DNA of 64,000 bases from Desulfomicrobium macestii (GTDB lineage: Bacteria; Desulfobacterota; Desulfovibrionia; Desulfovibrionales; Desulfomicrobiaceae), in assembly GCF_014873765.1 (NCBI RefSeq), contig NZ_JADBGG010000011.1:1-64000 (forward strand), read 5' to 3'. Below the pieces are notes generated by a model that was not told the origin of the DNA, searched no databases, and saw nothing but the letters and a program-made list of their open reading frames with translations. Within the stretch, counting starts at the first letter, position 1. Each line of letters begins with the position of its first letter. Made by a program: the position numbers and the translations under genes. This document shows positions 8,703 through 15,736 of this stretch, piece by piece.

Positions 8703-9817
8703 GAGGACTCCTGGGTTATGCCTGCGCCGTAGAGGTGCGGGCCCGTAGGATAGCTGCCGAGCACGCGCATGGTGTGGCAGAGGCTGGTCAGATGCTTCAT
8801 GGTGTTCTCGTACTGCTCCTGGGACAGGTCGCATTCCACGTCCATGAAGAAGACGTATTTCCACTTTTCGCCCTTGAGCGGCCTCGACTCCAGTTTGGTC
8901 AGGTTGAGCCCCTGGTCGGCCAGGAGGTTCAGGATGGCGGCCAGTGCGCCGGGCTTGTCCGGAGTGGTGAAGAGCAGCGACGTCTTGTCGCGGCTGCTGC
9001 CCACCGTCGGCGTGGGGCCGATGACCAGAAAGCGGGTCCAGTTGTCGGGCAGGTCCTGGATGTCCAGGGCCACGGCCTTGAGTCCATAGCGCTCCACCAG
9101 ACGCGGATGGCCGATGGCGGCGGAACCCTCGCCCTCGCGCTCGGCCTGGGCTGCCGCCGCTGCGGTGCTCTCGGTGGGGACGACGACGGCCTGGGGTACG
9201 TTGGTGCGCAGCCAGCCCGAGCACTGGGCCAGGGCCTGGGGGTGGGAATAGACCGTGCGCACCGATGCCAGATCGGCGTTTGTGGCCAGCAGCGCGTGGC
9301 TTATGCGGCTGAAAAGTTCGGCGTGGATATAGACGTTGTATTGCAGAAAGAGGTCCAGGCTCTGGCCGACGCTGCCCTGCAGGGAGTTTTCAAGCGGGAT
9401 CACGCCAAGGTCGGCCTTGCGCGAGGCCACGGTCAGAAAGACGTCGTGCAGGGTCGGGCAGGGCGAGAAGTCCATGGAGCGGCCGAGGTATTCAAGGCCC
9501 GCCAGATGCGTGAAGGTCCCTTCGGGGCCGAGGTAGGCCACGGTCTGGGGCTGCTGCAGGCGGCGCGAGGAGGACAGGATCTCGCGGTAGATGGCGCGCA
9601 GGTGGTCTTCGGGCAGGATGCCGGGGCTTAACGCATTCAGCCGGTTCAGGACCTCCTTTTCGCGAAAGGGCTTGAAGACGATGTCCAGGGAATCGGACTT
9701 GAGCTGGCCCACCTCGCGGCTCAGGGAGGCGCGCCGATTGAGCAGGCCCAGGAGTTGTTCGTCCAGGTCGTCGATCTGGGTCCGGATCTCGGTCAGACGC
9801 TGCGTGGATGCGCTCAT
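8699..9817 (-). CDS. pheA: Chorismate mutase / prephenate dehydratase (P-protein)
   Basis: Bifunctional enzyme for chorismate to prephenate to phenylpyruvate. The 372-residue product has an AroQ-type chorismate mutase domain at about 1-85, a prephenate dehydratase domain at about 92-270 with the catalytic TRFLVIG at 261-267, and a C-terminal ACT domain at about 278-365. The ACT domain has the GALA and ESRP phenylalanine-binding motifs (290-293, 310-313). Allosteric inhibition by phenylalanine is therefore expected. The ATG at 9817 overlaps the previous stop by four bases. An in-frame extension upstream lies inside the preceding gene and is not used. Confidence 0.96.
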   Translation of the reverse strand: MSASTQRLTEIRTQIDDLDEQLLGLLNRRASLSREVGQLKSDSLDIVFKPFREKEVLNRLNALSPGILPEDHLRAIYREILSSSRRLQQPQTVAYLGPEGTFTHLAGLEYLGRSMDFSPCPTLHDVFLTVASRKADLGVIPLENSLQGSVGQSLDLFLQYNVYIHAELFSRISHALLATNADLASVRTVYSHPQALAQCSGWLRTNVPQAVVVPTESTAAAAAQAEREGEGSAAIGHPRLVERYGLKAVALDIQDLPDNWTRFLVIGPTPTVGSSRDKTSLLFTTPDKPGALAAILNLLADQGLNLTKLESRPLKGEKWKYVFFMDVECDLSQEQYENTMKHLTSLCHTMRVLGSYPTGPHLYGAGITQESS

Positions 9818-10782
9818 TCCTTGATCTCCTCGGTGATGCGCATGCCGAAATGCCTTCCTGCCTGATCCGTGCGGCACAGCACCTTGTCTCCGGCCTTGAG
9901 GTCGACCACGCTGACAGGGCGGCCGTCGGTCCGCACCATGCGGATGGTCTCGGCGTTTTGCAGGAAGAGGGTTCCCATTTTCCCGTTGCACTCGGCCTCG
10001 ATGAGCAGCATGGGCCGGATTTCGACCTTGCAGCGGCCCACCGTGGCCAGGGTGGTGGAGCCGTCGGCGCCGACGATGAGCACTTCGGTGCCGGTCTTGA
10101 GTTCATCGAGATACGTGGTCCTGTCCCCGGGCATGGCGGCATAGGCGTGCACGGCCCCGGCATTGATTCGGAACGGGCGGGGCGCCACGTAGGGGTTGGA
10201 CTCGGTTTCGGCGTTGATGAGGAAGGTGAAGGCGCTCGAATTGCCGACCAGCATGCCCTGACCGGATTTCAAAAGACTCATGGTGTCCACGCAGACACGG
10301 TGGCCGAGCCCGGCGGAGGTGACGGCGGTGATGGTCGCGGTTTCCAGTTCCATGGTTCCCTGGCTCAGTTTGAGTTCACGCACGATGGTCTTGAGATCCT
10401 CGGCCGCGCCGGGCAGGACGACGACGGTTTCGACCCCTCGCTCAAGGATGCCGGCGGCCAGCCTGGCGCGGTCGAGGCTGGCGGCTTCAACGGCCAGGCG
10501 GTCGGACTGGGCCAGGATGTTTTCCACGGGAATGATCTCCCAGCCTTCACGCAGGATGACTTCCCTGCCCTGGCCCAGGAGACGCACGGCCTCTTCCTCG
10601 TCGGCCTTGGAGGACAGGAGCACATAGGGCTGGTCTTCGGCGGCCAGGACCTGGATCTTGCTCAGCGCTTGCACGGAGGCGACATGCTCGCGTTCGACAA
10701 TGACCGCGTCCACGCCGGATTCCAGAGCCAGGGTGATTTCCCCCTTGTCGAAGGGGACGCCGGAAAAGAGTACTTTTTTCAT
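9814..10782 (-). CDS. 3-dehydroquinate synthase II (AroB-prime type)
   Basis: This 322-residue protein belongs to the archaeal-type DHQ synthase family, unrelated to classical AroB. It oxidatively deaminates and cyclises 2-amino-3,7-dideoxy-D-threo-hept-6-ulosonate to 3-dehydroquinate with NAD. It is recognised by overall sequence (N-terminus MKKVLFSGVPFDKGEI, C-terminal CRTDQAGRHFGMRITEEI) and by its position immediately after its partner, ADTH synthase. It overlaps pheA by four bases. The pair replaces AroF/G/H and AroB, an arrangement known in methanogens and in Desulfovibrio. No classical aroB or DAHP synthase occurs in this window. Confidence 0.92.
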   Translation of the reverse strand: MKKVLFSGVPFDKGEITLALESGVDAVIVEREHVASVQALSKIQVLAAEDQPYVLLSSKADEEEAVRLLGQGREVILREGWEIIPVENILAQSDRLAVEAASLDRARLAAGILERGVETVVVLPGAAEDLKTIVRELKLSQGTMELETATITAVTSAGLGHRVCVDTMSLLKSGQGMLVGNSSAFTFLINAETESNPYVAPRPFRINAGAVHAYAAMPGDRTTYLDELKTGTEVLIVGADGSTTLATVGRCKVEIRPMLLIEAECNGKMGTLFLQNAETIRMVRTDGRPVSVVDLKAGDKVLCRTDQAGRHFGMRITEEIKE

Positions 10783-10791
10783 GACACTGGC

Positions 10792-11598
10792 CTAGAGTTT
10801 GGGTTCTTCGAGCAGCGCCAGGGCCTGTTCGACGGAGTAATCCATGTGCACCACGGCGTGCAGGGCCTGGACGAGCCGGGTCGGATCTTCGGCCTGGAAG
10901 ATGTTGCGTCCCATGGACAGGCCCGCGCCACCCGCGCTGATGGAGTCGTGGGCCATCTGGATGATGTCGCGCGGGGAGTCCATGCGCGGTCCGCCGGCAA
11001 TGACGATGGGGATGCAGCAGCCTTCGGTCACCCTGGCAAAGGATTCGGGATCGCCGGTGTAGACGACCTTGATCACGTCGGCGCCCAGTTCTTCGGCCAG
11101 ACGTGCGCAGTGCGCCACGGTCGCCGGATCCCATTCGGATTTGACCTTGGGGCCTCGTGCGTAGACCATGGCCAAAAGCGGCATGCCCCATTCGGCGCAC
11201 TTGGAGGCGACCTGGCCCATGTCGCGCAGCATGTCGCGTTCGGACTCGTCACCGAGGTTGAGGTGCACGGACACCGCGTCGGCGCCAAGCTTGATTCCGT
11301 CCTCGACTGTCCCGACCAGGATCTTGGCGTTGGGGAAGGGAGAGAGGGTGGTGCTGGCCGACAGATGGATGATGAGGCCCACGTCGCGGCCATGACCCCG
11401 GTGCGAGCAGCGCGGCAGACCTTTGTGCATGAGCACCGCGTTGGCGCCGCCCTCGGCCACTTTGTTCACCGTGGAGCGCAGGTCCACCAGACCGTGGATG
11501 GGGCCGACGGTGGTTCCGTGGTCCAGGGGCACGATGATGCTGCGGCCCGTGTTGCGGTTGAAGATTCTTTCCAGCCTGACGCTTTTTCCCATGTTCAT
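10792..11598 (-). CDS. 2-amino-3,7-dideoxy-D-threo-hept-6-ulosonate (ADTH) synthase
   Basis: A class I aldolase of the FbaB/ADTH synthase family. It condenses a 6-deoxy-5-ketofructose phosphate unit with aspartate semialdehyde to start the alternative shikimate route. The 268-residue TIM barrel has D26 in VPLDHGTT, Y146 in MVYARGP and the Schiff-base lysine K177 in DVIKVVYTG. The C-terminal phosphate-binding segments GGPR and GLSMGRNIFQ are present. The ATG at 11598 follows GGAGG at good spacing; a second ATG two codons on is possible. It is the first structural gene of the aromatic operon, preceded by a leader peptide and an attenuator. Confidence 0.92.
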   Translation of the reverse strand: MNMGKSVRLERIFNRNTGRSIIVPLDHGTTVGPIHGLVDLRSTVNKVAEGGANAVLMHKGLPRCSHRGHGRDVGLIIHLSASTTLSPFPNAKILVGTVEDGIKLGADAVSVHLNLGDESERDMLRDMGQVASKCAEWGMPLLAMVYARGPKVKSEWDPATVAHCARLAEELGADVIKVVYTGDPESFARVTEGCCIPIVIAGGPRMDSPRDIIQMAHDSISAGGAGLSMGRNIFQAEDPTRLVQALHAVVHMDYSVEQALALLEEPKL

Positions 11599-11641
11599 GA
11601 TTTCCTCCGGTTTCGGCCGGGCACCCGGGGCCTTAAAATGT

Positions 11642-11675
11642 AAAAAAGGGCCGCCGGCGTATTGCCTGCGGCCCT
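11642..11675 (-). terminator. Aromatic operon attenuator (terminator with competing antiterminator)
   Basis: On the minus strand GGGCCGC (11674-11668) pairs with GCGGCCC (11654-11648), extended by GGC/GCC across an A-G mismatch, and is followed by six T residues (11647-11642). The 5' arm AGGGCCGCAGGC (11675-11664) can instead pair with GCCTGTGGTCT (11728-11718) in the upstream leader peptide gene, as 11 consecutive pairs including three G-U. The two structures exclude each other. Ribosome stalling at the aromatic codons just upstream would leave the antiterminator segment free and allow read-through into the aro-trp operon. Both pairings are seen in the sequence; the regulation is inferred. 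Confidence 0.87.
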
Positions 11676-11701
11676 AAGGTTGGTTTGCTTCGTCAAAAAG
11701 G

Positions 11702-11788
11702 CTAAAGCAGTCCCCTCAGACCACAGGCTCTGCTAAAATAAAAGTACCAAAAAAAGTACAGGCTGTGATTGAGGGAGAAGTTTGTCAT
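11702..11788 (-). CDS. Aromatic amino acid leader peptide (attenuation)
   Basis: A 28-codon frame (ATG at 11788-11786, TAG at 11704-11702) encodes a peptide with F4 and then eight consecutive aromatic residues at 11-18, YFFWYFYF. All three aromatic amino acids are represented (3 Tyr and 1 Trp, with Phe most frequent). The peptide is followed 27 bases after its stop by an intrinsic terminator, itself about 45 bases before the first gene of the aromatic operon. The ribosome site is weak (AGG about ten bases upstream). This is the architecture of trpL/pheL-type leaders, but sensing three amino acids for a combined Phe-Tyr-Trp operon. It is too short for routine gene calling. Confidence 0.88.
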   Translation of the reverse strand: MTNFSLNHSLYFFWYFYFSRACGLRGLL

Positions 11789-11800
11789 AACGATTGCCTG

Positions 11801-11828
11801 ATTACTCAGTTTGTCCGAAGGCTGTCAA
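11801..11828 (-). promoter_or_regulatory. Likely sigma-70 promoter of the aromatic operon
   Basis: A perfect -35 TTGACA (11828-11823) is followed after 16 bases by AGTAAT (11806-11801), four of six matches to TATAAT. The predicted start falls about 6-8 bases before the leader peptide ATG, which would make the leader mRNA nearly leaderless. That proximity is a reason for caution. Confidence 0.5.
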
Positions 11829-11836
11829 GAATTTTT

Positions 11837-11851
11837 ATGACCGCCGGTCAT
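11837..11851. promoter_or_regulatory. Palindrome immediately upstream of the aromatic promoter
   Basis: ATGACCGCCGGTCAT is a perfect 7+1+7 palindrome flanked by T5 on both sides. It ends nine bases before the -35 box of the aromatic operon promoter. Its place suits an activator or repressor operator. On the plus strand the following T-rich stretch also makes it a weak terminator-like hairpin. No gene on either side explains it. Confidence 0.4.
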
Positions 11852-11981
11852 TTTTATTTTGGGTGGTGATTTCGCCGTTGATGCGCGGCGTCCGGAGTTC
11901 TCCATTTTGGGCATTGATGCACGCTGGGTTCGTGCGTATGGTGGGGCAATTCCATTCCGCCAGGACCAAGGAGAGGGGTGC

Positions 11982-12467
11982 ATGGCCGCCAGGAACGCAA
12001 TGCCCGGAGTGATCCGGAAAATCTGTCTGTGCTGTCAGGGCGGGAGCCCGAAATTTGTCAGGGAGTGCGAGCATGTCCTGTGCCCGCTGCATTCGTGCAG
12101 GATGATCGAGGACGGGGAGGACACCGCTCTGCAGAGTTGTATTTCGGCTTTTTGTCTGGCCTGCGCGGGTAGTGCCGAGGCGGTGGCCGATTGCAGCGCG
12201 AACGTTCCCATCGGCGCGCAACCGCCATGTCCGGCTCATCCTTTCCGCATGCCCGCAGAGGCTCCTCCGGAGCAACAGGTCCGCCCTTTGCCTGGCCTTG
12301 GCGCAGTCCCGGAGCGGCTTGCGAAGTCAGGCGCCCGTGGGAATGCGCGAATTTTGGAATCCGTAGCGGATGATTTGCCAAGGGTTTCGGTGACATTGGA
12401 CCAGTCTCGTCATGAAGGGCTGGCGGGCATTTCACCCGGGCGTGCGCCCGAAGCGTTGGATATTTGA
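11982..12467 (+). CDS. Hypothetical protein with two tandem Cys-rich CLxCxG repeats
   Basis: This 161-residue protein has no recognised function. Its N-terminal half holds two copies of one pattern. The first is CLCCQGGSPKFVRECxxxxCPLHSCR (about residues 15-40), the second CLACAGSAEAVADC then CPAHPFR (about 57-88). The shared form is C-x2-C-x-G, a serine, V-x2-C, a spacer, then CP-x(3-4)-R, suggesting one metal-binding unit per repeat (zinc or iron-sulfur; inference). The C-terminal half is low in distinctive features. The ATG at 11982 has AAGGAGAGG upstream; a longer frame from 11859 lacks such a site. It appears coupled to the next small gene. Confidence 0.6.
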   Translation: MAARNAMPGVIRKICLCCQGGSPKFVRECEHVLCPLHSCRMIEDGEDTALQSCISAFCLACAGSAEAVADCSANVPIGAQPPCPAHPFRMPAEAPPEQQVRPLPGLGAVPERLAKSGARGNARILESVADDLPRVSVTLDQSRHEGLAGISPGRAPEALDI

Positions 12468-12468
12468 T

Positions 12469-12657
12469 ATGACGGAAAAAATCGAAAAGGTGGATGGAAT
12501 TCTGGGAAATTTCGAGCGGCGGCGGCAGATTGAAAAAGAGGTTGCCGAGTCCAAGTCCGTCGGGCGGACCCGTCCCAGGCAAAGGGAAACTGCCCCGGGT
12601 TCCCCGGTCTGGAATGAACTCCATGCCGAGGACAGACTGGTGGATGAGAAGGGGTGA
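12469..12657 (+). CDS. Small charged hypothetical protein
   Basis: A 62-residue hydrophilic protein. The N-terminal half is rich in Glu, Lys and Arg (TEKIEKVDGILGNFERRRQ) and likely helical. The start codon lies one base after the stop of the Cys-repeat gene (TGATATG), indicating translational re-initiation. It ends three bases from the convergent membrane-protein gene. No family was recognised; coding status rests on the coupling and on composition. Confidence 0.5.
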   Translation: MTEKIEKVDGILGNFERRRQIEKEVAESKSVGRTRPRQRETAPGSPVWNELHAEDRLVDEKG

Positions 12658-12660
12658 TCC

Positions 12661-12849
12661 CTAGCCGCGAATCAGGTCTATTCCGGCCAGAATCCAGCTT
12701 TGTAGCACATGGTAGCCGCTTGCGATGACATCCCACCAATGATTGGCCAGGGAGAGCACGGACAGGACGGACAGGAAAAAGAGGACGGTCCAGACCCTGT
12801 GAATGATGGCCCGGAGAATGCGCATGAAAAGGGATGAATTGGAAGCCAT
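12661..12849 (-). CDS. Small single-pass membrane protein
   Basis: A 62-residue protein with one clear hydrophobic segment at about 16-36 (VWTVLFFLSVLSVLSLA) and a second, weaker one near the C-terminus. AAGAGGAG lies about four bases before the ATG. It is transcribed with the upstream small membrane protein at 12877-13092. No family was recognised. Confidence 0.6.
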   Translation of the reverse strand: MASNSSLFMRILRAIIHRVWTVLFFLSVLSVLSLANHWWDVIASGYHVLQSWILAGIDLIRG

Positions 12850-12876
12850 GGAACTCCTCTTGATGTCTTGGTCGGT

Positions 12877-13092
12877 CTACTTTCTTCCCCGGCCTTTGCG
12901 TCCGCCCCGACCTTTCGGGGGGAAACCGATGTTCTTGATCACCCAATAGGCGGCGTAGCCAAAGGCCGCGAGAAGGAAAAAGCGCGGAAAAAACAGGCAA
13001 AACAGTAGTCCCGCGATGAGAATCAGGGGATGAATGCCTAGTCGACGGATGAACGTCTGCGCTTGCCGCAGTAAATTTTCAGCTTGTTTCAT
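12877..13092 (-). CDS. Small membrane protein with basic C-terminal tail
   Basis: A 71-residue protein: an amphipathic N-terminal helix, one or two hydrophobic segments at about 20-52 (PLILIAGLLFCLFFPRFFLL), then a strongly basic glycine-rich tail ending GRGGRKGRGRK. The ribosome site is weak. It lies 27 bases before the other small membrane gene, probably as a two-gene unit. The tail could contact nucleic acid or lipid head groups (inference only). Confidence 0.6.
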   Translation of the reverse strand: MKQAENLLRQAQTFIRRLGIHPLILIAGLLFCLFFPRFFLLAAFGYAAYWVIKNIGFPPKGRGGRKGRGRK

Positions 13093-13225
13093 TGCCTGAA
13101 TCCTTTATTATTAGGCTCAGCTTACTAAGCCGAATCATCTTGAAAGTAAACGGAAAATACTTTTTTTTGCGAGTCATCGTCCCCTTTCTTTTCGCTCATC
13201 ACCCTTATCTTCCACAGGAAATCAC

Positions 13226-14617
13226 ATGCCTTTCGTTTCGAGTTGCCCCGAGTCGGGTTTCGATATCCGTGCCCTTGAGTCCCTTTTTACCGACCGCATG
13301 CCGCGTCTTGCGCACATGCGTGACGCCGCGTCCTTTGCCCAGGATCTGTCGGAGAGCTTTTCCCTGCCGACGGAACATGCGCGGCTGCTGATCCGTTCAG
13401 CACTGCTGCACGACATCGGGTACGCCTCAGCGCTGCGCCGTTTCGAATACCATGCCCTCGACGGGGCACTGTTCCTGGAGGAGAAGGGCGAACATCCATG
13501 GGTGGTGGAAGGGGTGCTGCGTCATTCCCAGGCGGACAGGAGGGGGGGGCGGATGCCTCTCGTGAGCGAACACTACGCCAGTCGGCCGCCGCTGGCCGAG
13601 GCGGATTGGCTGGTGCGGGCCGTGACCGTGGCCGATTGGCGCGCCGCCGGTGTGGGCAAGCGGGTTTCCTTTGCGCGGCGCTTCGAGGATATCGCCGCGC
13701 GCAACCCGGACAACCCCGGGAAGGTGCGGCAGGCGGCAGCCATGGTGAACGAGGTGCGGGATTCGTTTTTGGAGTGGGCGCGGGACATGGCCACGGAACG
13801 CCGCCCCCTGCCTTGGGTTTTTTGCGATGTGGACAACACGCTCATCCGTCCCGGAGACGGGCTCTCGGATGCAAACAAGACGGCGGTCAAGGCCTACGTG
13901 GCGGCAGGCGGAGCCTTTTCTGTCGCCACGGGCAAGCATCCTTTGAGCATCGCCCCTCTGGTTTTGCAGTTGGGCCTGAACACCACCCAGGTGGCGGGCA
14001 ACGGGTCCTGCCTGCTGGACAGGAACGGGATAACCGTCCTTGACGAGCTCAGGGAGGCGGAGGAGGCCCTGCGTTGCGCCCTTGAGAGCCGGGGACTGCC
14101 CATCGCCGTTTACCGCCCGCAAGGCATCGAGACGGGAGGACTGTGGCCGGCATCCCTGGATGAGATTTTCGACCGCTACGGAGAGATCCGCCCCACGCGG
14201 ACGCGCTTGCCGGGCGCGGCGCTGAAGATTCTGTGCATTGTGGATGGTGATGATCTCCGGCGTGAGGATGAGCTGCGCCTTCTGGCTGCGGAACTGGGCG
14301 TGGATTGCTGCCGCAGCGACCGGCATTTTCTGGAATTTCTGCCCAAGCGGGGGAACAAGGGACAGGCTGCCCGTACCGTCATGGAACGTGCCCAGTGGCC
14401 GGTTTTGCACTCCCTGGCCGTGGGCGACACGGAAAATGACGAGCTGCTCTTTGCCCTCTGCGGAGCTTGCGCCGCCGTGGCCAACGCCGGGGAGTGGACG
14501 CGGCGTGGCGCGGACTGGACCATCGGACAGTGCGCGGACGGCGGTGTCGGAGTATTTTTGGACCGGCTGCGTCTCGGTTTGGGCTGGGCCGGGCTGCGCT
14601 CGGACATGACCTTCTGA
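13226..14617 (+). CDS. HD-domain / HAD-phosphatase fusion protein
   Basis: The 463-residue protein joins two hydrolase folds. Residues about 30-185 form an HD domain with ALLHDIG (H62, D63), H100 and D137 in VTVADW. Residues about 196-460 form a Cof-type HAD phosphatase. Its nucleophile motif is DVDNT (201-205); the second motif is SVATGKH, the conserved lysine is in KRGNKGQ, and the metal motif is GDTENDE. All residues needed for both domains appear intact. The substrate is unknown; sugar phosphate or nucleotide substrates are plausible from the families. AGGA precedes the ATG at good distance. It stands alone between divergent or convergent small genes, so context gives no hint of pathway. 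Confidence 0.85.
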   Translation: MPFVSSCPESGFDIRALESLFTDRMPRLAHMRDAASFAQDLSESFSLPTEHARLLIRSALLHDIGYASALRRFEYHALDGALFLEEKGEHPWVVEGVLRHSQADRRGGRMPLVSEHYASRPPLAEADWLVRAVTVADWRAAGVGKRVSFARRFEDIAARNPDNPGKVRQAAAMVNEVRDSFLEWARDMATERRPLPWVFCDVDNTLIRPGDGLSDANKTAVKAYVAAGGAFSVATGKHPLSIAPLVLQLGLNTTQVAGNGSCLLDRNGITVLDELREAEEALRCALESRGLPIAVYRPQGIETGGLWPASLDEIFDRYGEIRPTRTRLPGAALKILCIVDGDDLRREDELRLLAAELGVDCCRSDRHFLEFLPKRGNKGQAARTVMERAQWPVLHSLAVGDTENDELLFALCGACAAVANAGEWTRRGADWTIGQCADGGVGVFLDRLRLGLGWAGLRSDMTF

Positions 14618-14687
14618 AAGAAGGGGGAAAAGGGCCTGCCGGGGGCCATGCGGTGTCGGCCGCGAGGACCCCGTTGAGTTCAGCGGA

Positions 14688-15275
14688 CTATTGTTGGGGC
14701 GGGACGGGATCGTCGATTCCATCCCGCCCTTCGATATCGGCGTTGCGGATGGTTGTGATGATCTGTTGCAACTGTCCCGCGCTGATCAGGTGCTGGGAAT
14801 GGAGCCAGTGGAATTTGCGGATCTCTTCCTCGGGATCATTGGCGAAGTTGATGTTGCCGTACCATTCGAGCAGCTGTTTTTTTCTGCGCTCGCGTATGGC
14901 CTCCATGATGCGGTCGTAGTGCCTGTCGTGGAGCAGGACGATTTCTCCGGCGTCGGAACTGAGTGATGTCAATTCGATTTTGGTCAGGAAATGGAGAAGG
15001 AAGCACGCGATTCCGGGGAAGAGGAAGATGATCCCGAGAAGATCGCCGTGGGCCATGGTGTAACCAGCCTGCGCCAGCCCCCAGGCCGAAAGGAGAATCC
15101 CTCCGTTGAACAGGGTTGCGTTCCGCTCCGAGGTGCGTTGCGGGTCCATGCCGATGGAGCCGTAGGGCAACTGGAAGGAGTGCGAACCATAGGCGTCGAC
15201 CCTGGTGTAGGTCAGGGTGTCGGGTTCGAACTTGAACGTGAAGGTATTTGAAAATCGTCGCTGGGTGATGAGCAT
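14688..15275 (-). CDS. Hypothetical membrane protein
   Basis: A 195-residue protein. About 50 N-terminal residues look like a beta-rich PH-like module (TFKFEPDTLTYTRVDAYG). They are followed by two close transmembrane segments (about 58-77 and 80-98), a second beta-rich stretch, and a charged helical region (RIMEAIRERRKKQLLEWYG). The arrangement suggests a membrane hairpin with both ends on the same side. AGGAGAG lies about nine bases before the ATG. No functional family was recognised. Confidence 0.65.
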   Translation of the reverse strand: MLITQRRFSNTFTFKFEPDTLTYTRVDAYGSHSFQLPYGSIGMDPQRTSERNATLFNGGILLSAWGLAQAGYTMAHGDLLGIIFLFPGIACFLLHFLTKIELTSLSSDAGEIVLLHDRHYDRIMEAIRERRKKQLLEWYGNINFANDPEEEIRKFHWLHSQHLISAGQLQQIITTIRNADIEGRDGIDDPVPPQQ

Positions 15276-15437
15276 GGGCGGAACTCTCCTGATTCAAGGC
15301 CGGTGCATCCGTGTAGGGTTAGGTGCTTCGGGCCGGTTTCGTCAAGAATTGTGGCGGAGCCGCGGAACGGCATCTCTGGACTGGATGCCCGCGGCGGAAA
15401 ATTTGCGCAGACGGGCGGGCGGTGGGATGCTGAAAAG

Positions 15438-15460
15438 AAAAAAGGCCGCGTAATGCGACC
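15438..15460 (-). terminator. Terminator of the downstream tRNA-Phe copy
   Basis: On the minus strand GGTCGC and GCGGCC pair around a five-base loop and are followed by six T residues, nine bases after the encoded CCA end of the tRNA at 15470-15545. Confidence 0.8.
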
Positions 15461-15469
15461 TTGATTTCA

Positions 15470-15545
15470 TGGTGCCGGGGGACAGAGTTGAACTGCCGAC
15501 ACGGGGATTTTCAGTCCCCTGCTCTACCGACTGAGCTACCCCGGC
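15470..15545 (-). tRNA. tRNA-Phe (GAA), copy 1
   Basis: A 76-base cloverleaf including an encoded CCA. Acceptor GCCGGGG pairs with CCCCGGC, the anticodon loop reads CTGAAAA with anticodon GAA, and the T loop is TTCAACT. It is identical in sequence to the second copy at 15737-15812. Confidence 0.97.
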
Positions 15546-15703
15546 TCGACGGAAGACCGTTACTATGGAAATCGGCCTGCTTTGGCAAGCTAAAAAATGG
15601 GATTTGCAAAATTTGTGGTCGGGAGGGGCCGTCGGCAGGGGTCGATGAGTCGCCGGCACATCCGAAAGGTCGATGACGTTTCGTGCCGGGCTCGGCAGAA
15701 AAG

Positions 15704-15726
15704 AAAAAAGGCCGCGTAATGCGACC
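15704..15726 (-). terminator. Terminator of the upstream tRNA-Phe copy
   Basis: The same GGTCGC/GCGGCC hairpin with six T residues as at 15438-15460, placed ten bases beyond the CCA end of the second tRNA-Phe. Each copy therefore has its own terminator. Confidence 0.8.
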
Positions 15727-15736
15727 TTTGATTTCA

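Noticed and set aside
1058-11643. Long plus-strand frames across the aro-trp operon (for example at 1058-2119, 3325-4776, 5051-6469, 6894-8672, 9808-11643)
   Set aside because: Each is antisense to a recognised enzyme with full active-site motifs. The translated products have no recognisable domains and reflect high G+C third positions.
11859-11981. Upstream in-frame extension of the Cys-repeat protein
   Set aside because: No ribosome site at 11859, whereas AAGGAGAGG precedes ATG 11982. The extension also approaches the aromatic promoter region.
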